This document shows positions 7,042 to 9,187 of a stretch of DNA of 9,187 nucleotides, piece by piece. The stretch covers positions 1-9,187 of the forward strand of contig CAMDGJ010000113.1 in the NCBI GenBank assembly GCA_945897545.1. Direction: 5' to 3'. The notes beneath the pieces are model-generated. The model saw only the letters and a list, made by a program, of their open reading frames with translations, was not told the origin of the DNA and did no database searches. Source of the DNA: Flavobacterium psychrophilum. Lineage in GTDB: Bacteria; Bacteroidota; Bacteroidia; Flavobacteriales; Flavobacteriaceae. The position numbers and the translations under genes are program-made. Position 1 is the first letter of the stretch. Each line of letters opens with the position of its first letter.

Positions 7042-8478
7042 ATGCTTTTTAATACCATAAATTTCGCATTTTTTCTACCCCTAGTTTTTTTGCTTTATTG
7101 GTTTGTTTTCAATAAAAATTTGAAACTTCAAAATATATTATTACTGGTTTCTAGCTATTTTTTTTATGCTTGCTGGGATTGGAGATTTTTATTTTTACTT
7201 ATTTTCTCTACACTTTTAGATTATTACACAGGTTTGAAAATGTGTGATTCTCAAAATAAAGCACAAAAAAAGTTTTGGTTTATTCTAAGTGTAAGTATCA
7301 ATTTAGGTTTTTTAGGAATATTCAAATACTATAATTTTTTTATCGATTCGTTTGCTGGTATGATTTCTAATTTTGGATTTCAAATCAATCCTTACACCCT
7401 AAATGTCATACTTCCTGTGGGGATTTCATTCTATACTTTTCACGGACTGTCTTATGTGATTGATATTTATAAAGACAGAATAAAAGCCGAAAAGAATTTC
7501 ATAGATTATTCGGTTTTTGTTAGTTTCTTTCCGCTCTTGGTAGCAGGCCCTATCGAAAGAGCCACACACTTATTACCGCAAATTCAGAAAAAGAGAACTT
7601 TTGATTATGCTGTTGCCATCGATGGTTTAAGACAGATTTTGTGGGGACTTTTTAAGAAAGTTGTTATTGCTGACCAATGCGCCACTTATGCCAACCAGAT
7701 TTTTAATAATTCAGCAGATCAGTCGGGAAGCAACTTAGTTTTAGGAGCACTTTTCTTTGCATTTCAAATCTATGGTGATTTTTCAGGATATTCAGATATT
7801 GCACTCGGAACAGCACGATTATTTGGTATCGATTTATTAAGAAACTTTGCGTTTCCGTATTTCTCTCGTGATATCGCCGAATTCTGGAGAAGATGGCACA
7901 TTTCACTGTCAACTTGGTTTAGAGATTATCTATATATACCATTAGGAGGTAGTAAAGGAGGTACTTGGATTAAAGTTCGTAACACTTTTATCATTTTTAT
8001 TGTAAGTGGTTTTTGGCACGGCGCCAATTGGACGTTTATAATTTGGGGGCTATTAAATGCGCTTTATATTATGCCGTCCATCATTTTCAATACCCATAGA
8101 AATAATCTTGATACAGTAGCGGAGGGTAAGTTATTGCCAAGTTTTAAAGAATTGTTCTTGATGATCGTAACATTTTCGCTTACCGTGTTTGCTTGGATAT
8201 TTTTCAGGGCACAAAATGTAACACATGCTTTGAGCTATATTTCTGGGATTTTCACGAAATCATTATTCACGACACCAACGGTAACCCCTTTGGTCTTATT
8301 TGCACTAATCGGACTGTTTATAATAATTGAGTGGATAGGAAGACAAAATCAATATGCCATAGCCCATTTTGGCGCGTCTTGGCCAAAACCATTACGATGG
8401 AGTTTTTATTATATTATTATAGCTGCTATTTTCTATTTTAATGGAGCCGAACAACAGTTTATTTACTTCCAATTTTAA
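7042..8478 (+). CDS. MBOAT-family membrane O-acyltransferase (AlgI/DltB-like)
   Basis: This 478-residue, multi-pass inner-membrane protein is of the AlgI/DltB/PatA type, which passes an acyl group, usually acetyl from acetyl-CoA, across the membrane for O-acylation of extracytoplasmic polysaccharides. It begins with the usual LFNTINFAFFLPLVFLLY. It carries LPVGISFYTFHGLSY (124-138), AGPIER (168-173), QIYGDFSGYSDIALG (242-256) and FWRRWHISLSTWFRDYLYIPLGG (281-303, with the invariant-type His286). The FWHGANW segment follows, with catalytic His326. The end FIYFQF is the common AlgI terminus. The length is as expected for the family. A 52-base gap separates it from the flippase, and the SGNH-like gene follows 15 bases after its stop. 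The two likely form a transmembrane plus periplasmic O-acetylation pair acting on the glycan made by this locus. Confidence 0.93.
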   Translation: MLFNTINFAFFLPLVFLLYWFVFNKNLKLQNILLLVSSYFFYACWDWRFLFLLIFSTLLDYYTGLKMCDSQNKAQKKFWFILSVSINLGFLGIFKYYNFFIDSFAGMISNFGFQINPYTLNVILPVGISFYTFHGLSYVIDIYKDRIKAEKNFIDYSVFVSFFPLLVAGPIERATHLLPQIQKKRTFDYAVAIDGLRQILWGLFKKVVIADQCATYANQIFNNSADQSGSNLVLGALFFAFQIYGDFSGYSDIALGTARLFGIDLLRNFAFPYFSRDIAEFWRRWHISLSTWFRDYLYIPLGGSKGGTWIKVRNTFIIFIVSGFWHGANWTFIIWGLLNALYIMPSIIFNTHRNNLDTVAEGKLLPSFKELFLMIVTFSLTVFAWIFFRAQNVTHALSYISGIFTKSLFTTPTVTPLVLFALIGLFIIIEWIGRQNQYAIAHFGASWPKPLRWSFYYIIIAAIFYFNGAEQQFIYFQF

Positions 8479-8493
8479 TAATAGAGATTACAA

Positions 8494-9187
8494 ATGAGGT
8501 GTTTTCTATTACATTTTTTAAAATTTTTTGGAATTTTGATGATTATCAGCTGTTGTTTCTATGGATGTATTGATTATTTGAATTCAAAAAAAATTAGTGA
8601 CTACATTTGTTCAGTCGATAAAAACTCAATGTTTATAGGCGATTCCCATTTGCAAAACGGCATTAATGATGAATTAATTACTGATGGCATTAATTTTTCG
8701 CAAAATGGGGAATCCTATTATTTTAGTTATCAAAAGCTAAAAAAAATAATAGCATTAAATAAACAATTAAAAACCGTTTATTTAGGTTTTAGCTATCATA
8801 ATTTATCCTCTTATTATGATGATTATGTGTTTGGAAAATACAATAAGGAAATTACTTCGCGTTATTTTTTTATACTTCCCGCTTCAGAAAAAGTGAAATT
8901 TATAAAGTGTAATTTAAGTGATGAAATGTTGTATTTTAAAAATATTTTCGAAAAAGGAATCGTCAACGTTCTAAGAAAAAAAGACAAGTATTCCTTTTTT
9001 GGATATTATCAAAATGGCTTTTATAATGTTGAATCCCGAAAAAAATCAATGGATAAAAGAATACAACTGCAGTTTTTTAATGAAACCAAAATCGCAAATT
9101 TTTCTGAGGTCAATATCATTTATTTGAAAAAAATAATTGTTTTATGTAAAGAAAAAAATATTGATTTAATTGTTTTAAATACGCCTC
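8494..9187 (+). CDS. Membrane-anchored SGNH-like protein, partner of MBOAT, 3' end outside window
   Basis: The frame opens at ATG 8494, 15 bases after the MBOAT stop, and stays open to the window edge; 231 codons are visible. The N-terminus (MRCFLLHFLKFFGILMIIS) is a signal-anchor-like hydrophobic segment. The I17-I18-S19-C20 stretch also fits a loose lipobox, so a lipoprotein is possible, although hydrophobicity continues past Cys20. MFIGDSH at residues 46-52 supplies a GDS-type block I, so Ser51 would be the nucleophile of an SGNH/GDSL or AlgJ/AlgX/DltD-like fold. LGFSYHN and a late LIVLNTP strand also fit proteins that accompany MBOAT enzymes. The block carrying the Asp-x-x-His of the triad would be beyond the edge. 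The likely role is to transfer the acyl group delivered by the MBOAT protein to the glycan in the periplasm. The partner role is inferred; the fold call is moderate. Confidence 0.72.
   Translation, partial: MRCFLLHFLKFFGILMIISCCFYGCIDYLNSKKISDYICSVDKNSMFIGDSHLQNGINDELITDGINFSQNGESYYFSYQKLKKIIALNKQLKTVYLGFSYHNLSSYYDDYVFGKYNKEITSRYFFILPASEKVKFIKCNLSDEMLYFKNIFEKGIVNVLRKKDKYSFFGYYQNGFYNVESRKKSMDKRIQLQFFNETKIANFSEVNIIYLKKIIVLCKEKNIDLIVLNTP

Noticed and set aside
1..9187. Insertion sequences, CRISPR arrays, tRNA or rRNA genes
   Set aside because: I found no transposase-like frame, no regularly spaced repeats and no RNA gene signature anywhere in the window.

Overview
The window is a compact, AT-rich stretch of a surface-glycan biosynthesis locus, with all nine genes on the + strand. 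It most likely comes from a member of the Bacteroidota, and Flavobacteriia is my best guess. The reasons are the low GC, the short A-rich leaders without clear Shine-Dalgarno sequences, the tight gene spacing and the type of gene content. This assignment is an inference from style, not from a marker gene.

Region 1 (1-1513) holds the end of a LegC-type aminotransferase and an overlapping NeuD/PglD-type acetyltransferase. Together they are the usual pair that makes a 4-acetamido-4,6-dideoxy UDP-sugar on the way to legionaminic-acid-like nonulosonates or bacillosamine-type sugars. Region 2 (1514-1666) is the longest non-coding gap, 153 bases, and holds a perfect 17-base palindrome. Region 3 (1667-4292) is a tight trio: a formyltransferase-fold enzyme lacking the usual first catalytic Asn, a PIG-L-family deacetylase, and a nucleotidyltransferase with an N-terminal CBS pair like PtmE of the Campylobacter legionaminic acid pathway. 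Region 4 (4298-6989) holds a GT-B glycosyltransferase and a Wzx-type (PST/WzxC) flippase. Region 5 (7042 to the right edge) holds an MBOAT O-acyltransferase and the start of a membrane-anchored SGNH-like partner with a GDSH motif.

Read as a pathway, the nucleotidyltransferase would activate an amino-sugar phosphate. LegC and the acetyltransferase would install an acylated amine, and the deacetylase and formyltransferase could swap an N-acetyl for an N-formyl (or another acyl) group. The glycosyltransferase would add the sugar to a lipid-linked glycan, the flippase would move that glycan across the inner membrane, and the MBOAT/SGNH pair would O-acylate it on the periplasmic side. The nonulosonate synthase (NeuB/LegI), hydrolysing epimerase (NeuC/LegG) and CMP transferase (NeuA/LegF) are not in this window, so the final sugar cannot be fixed. 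The most interesting points are the Gly-for-Asn change in the formyltransferase active site and its pairing with a deacetylase beside LegC-type genes.
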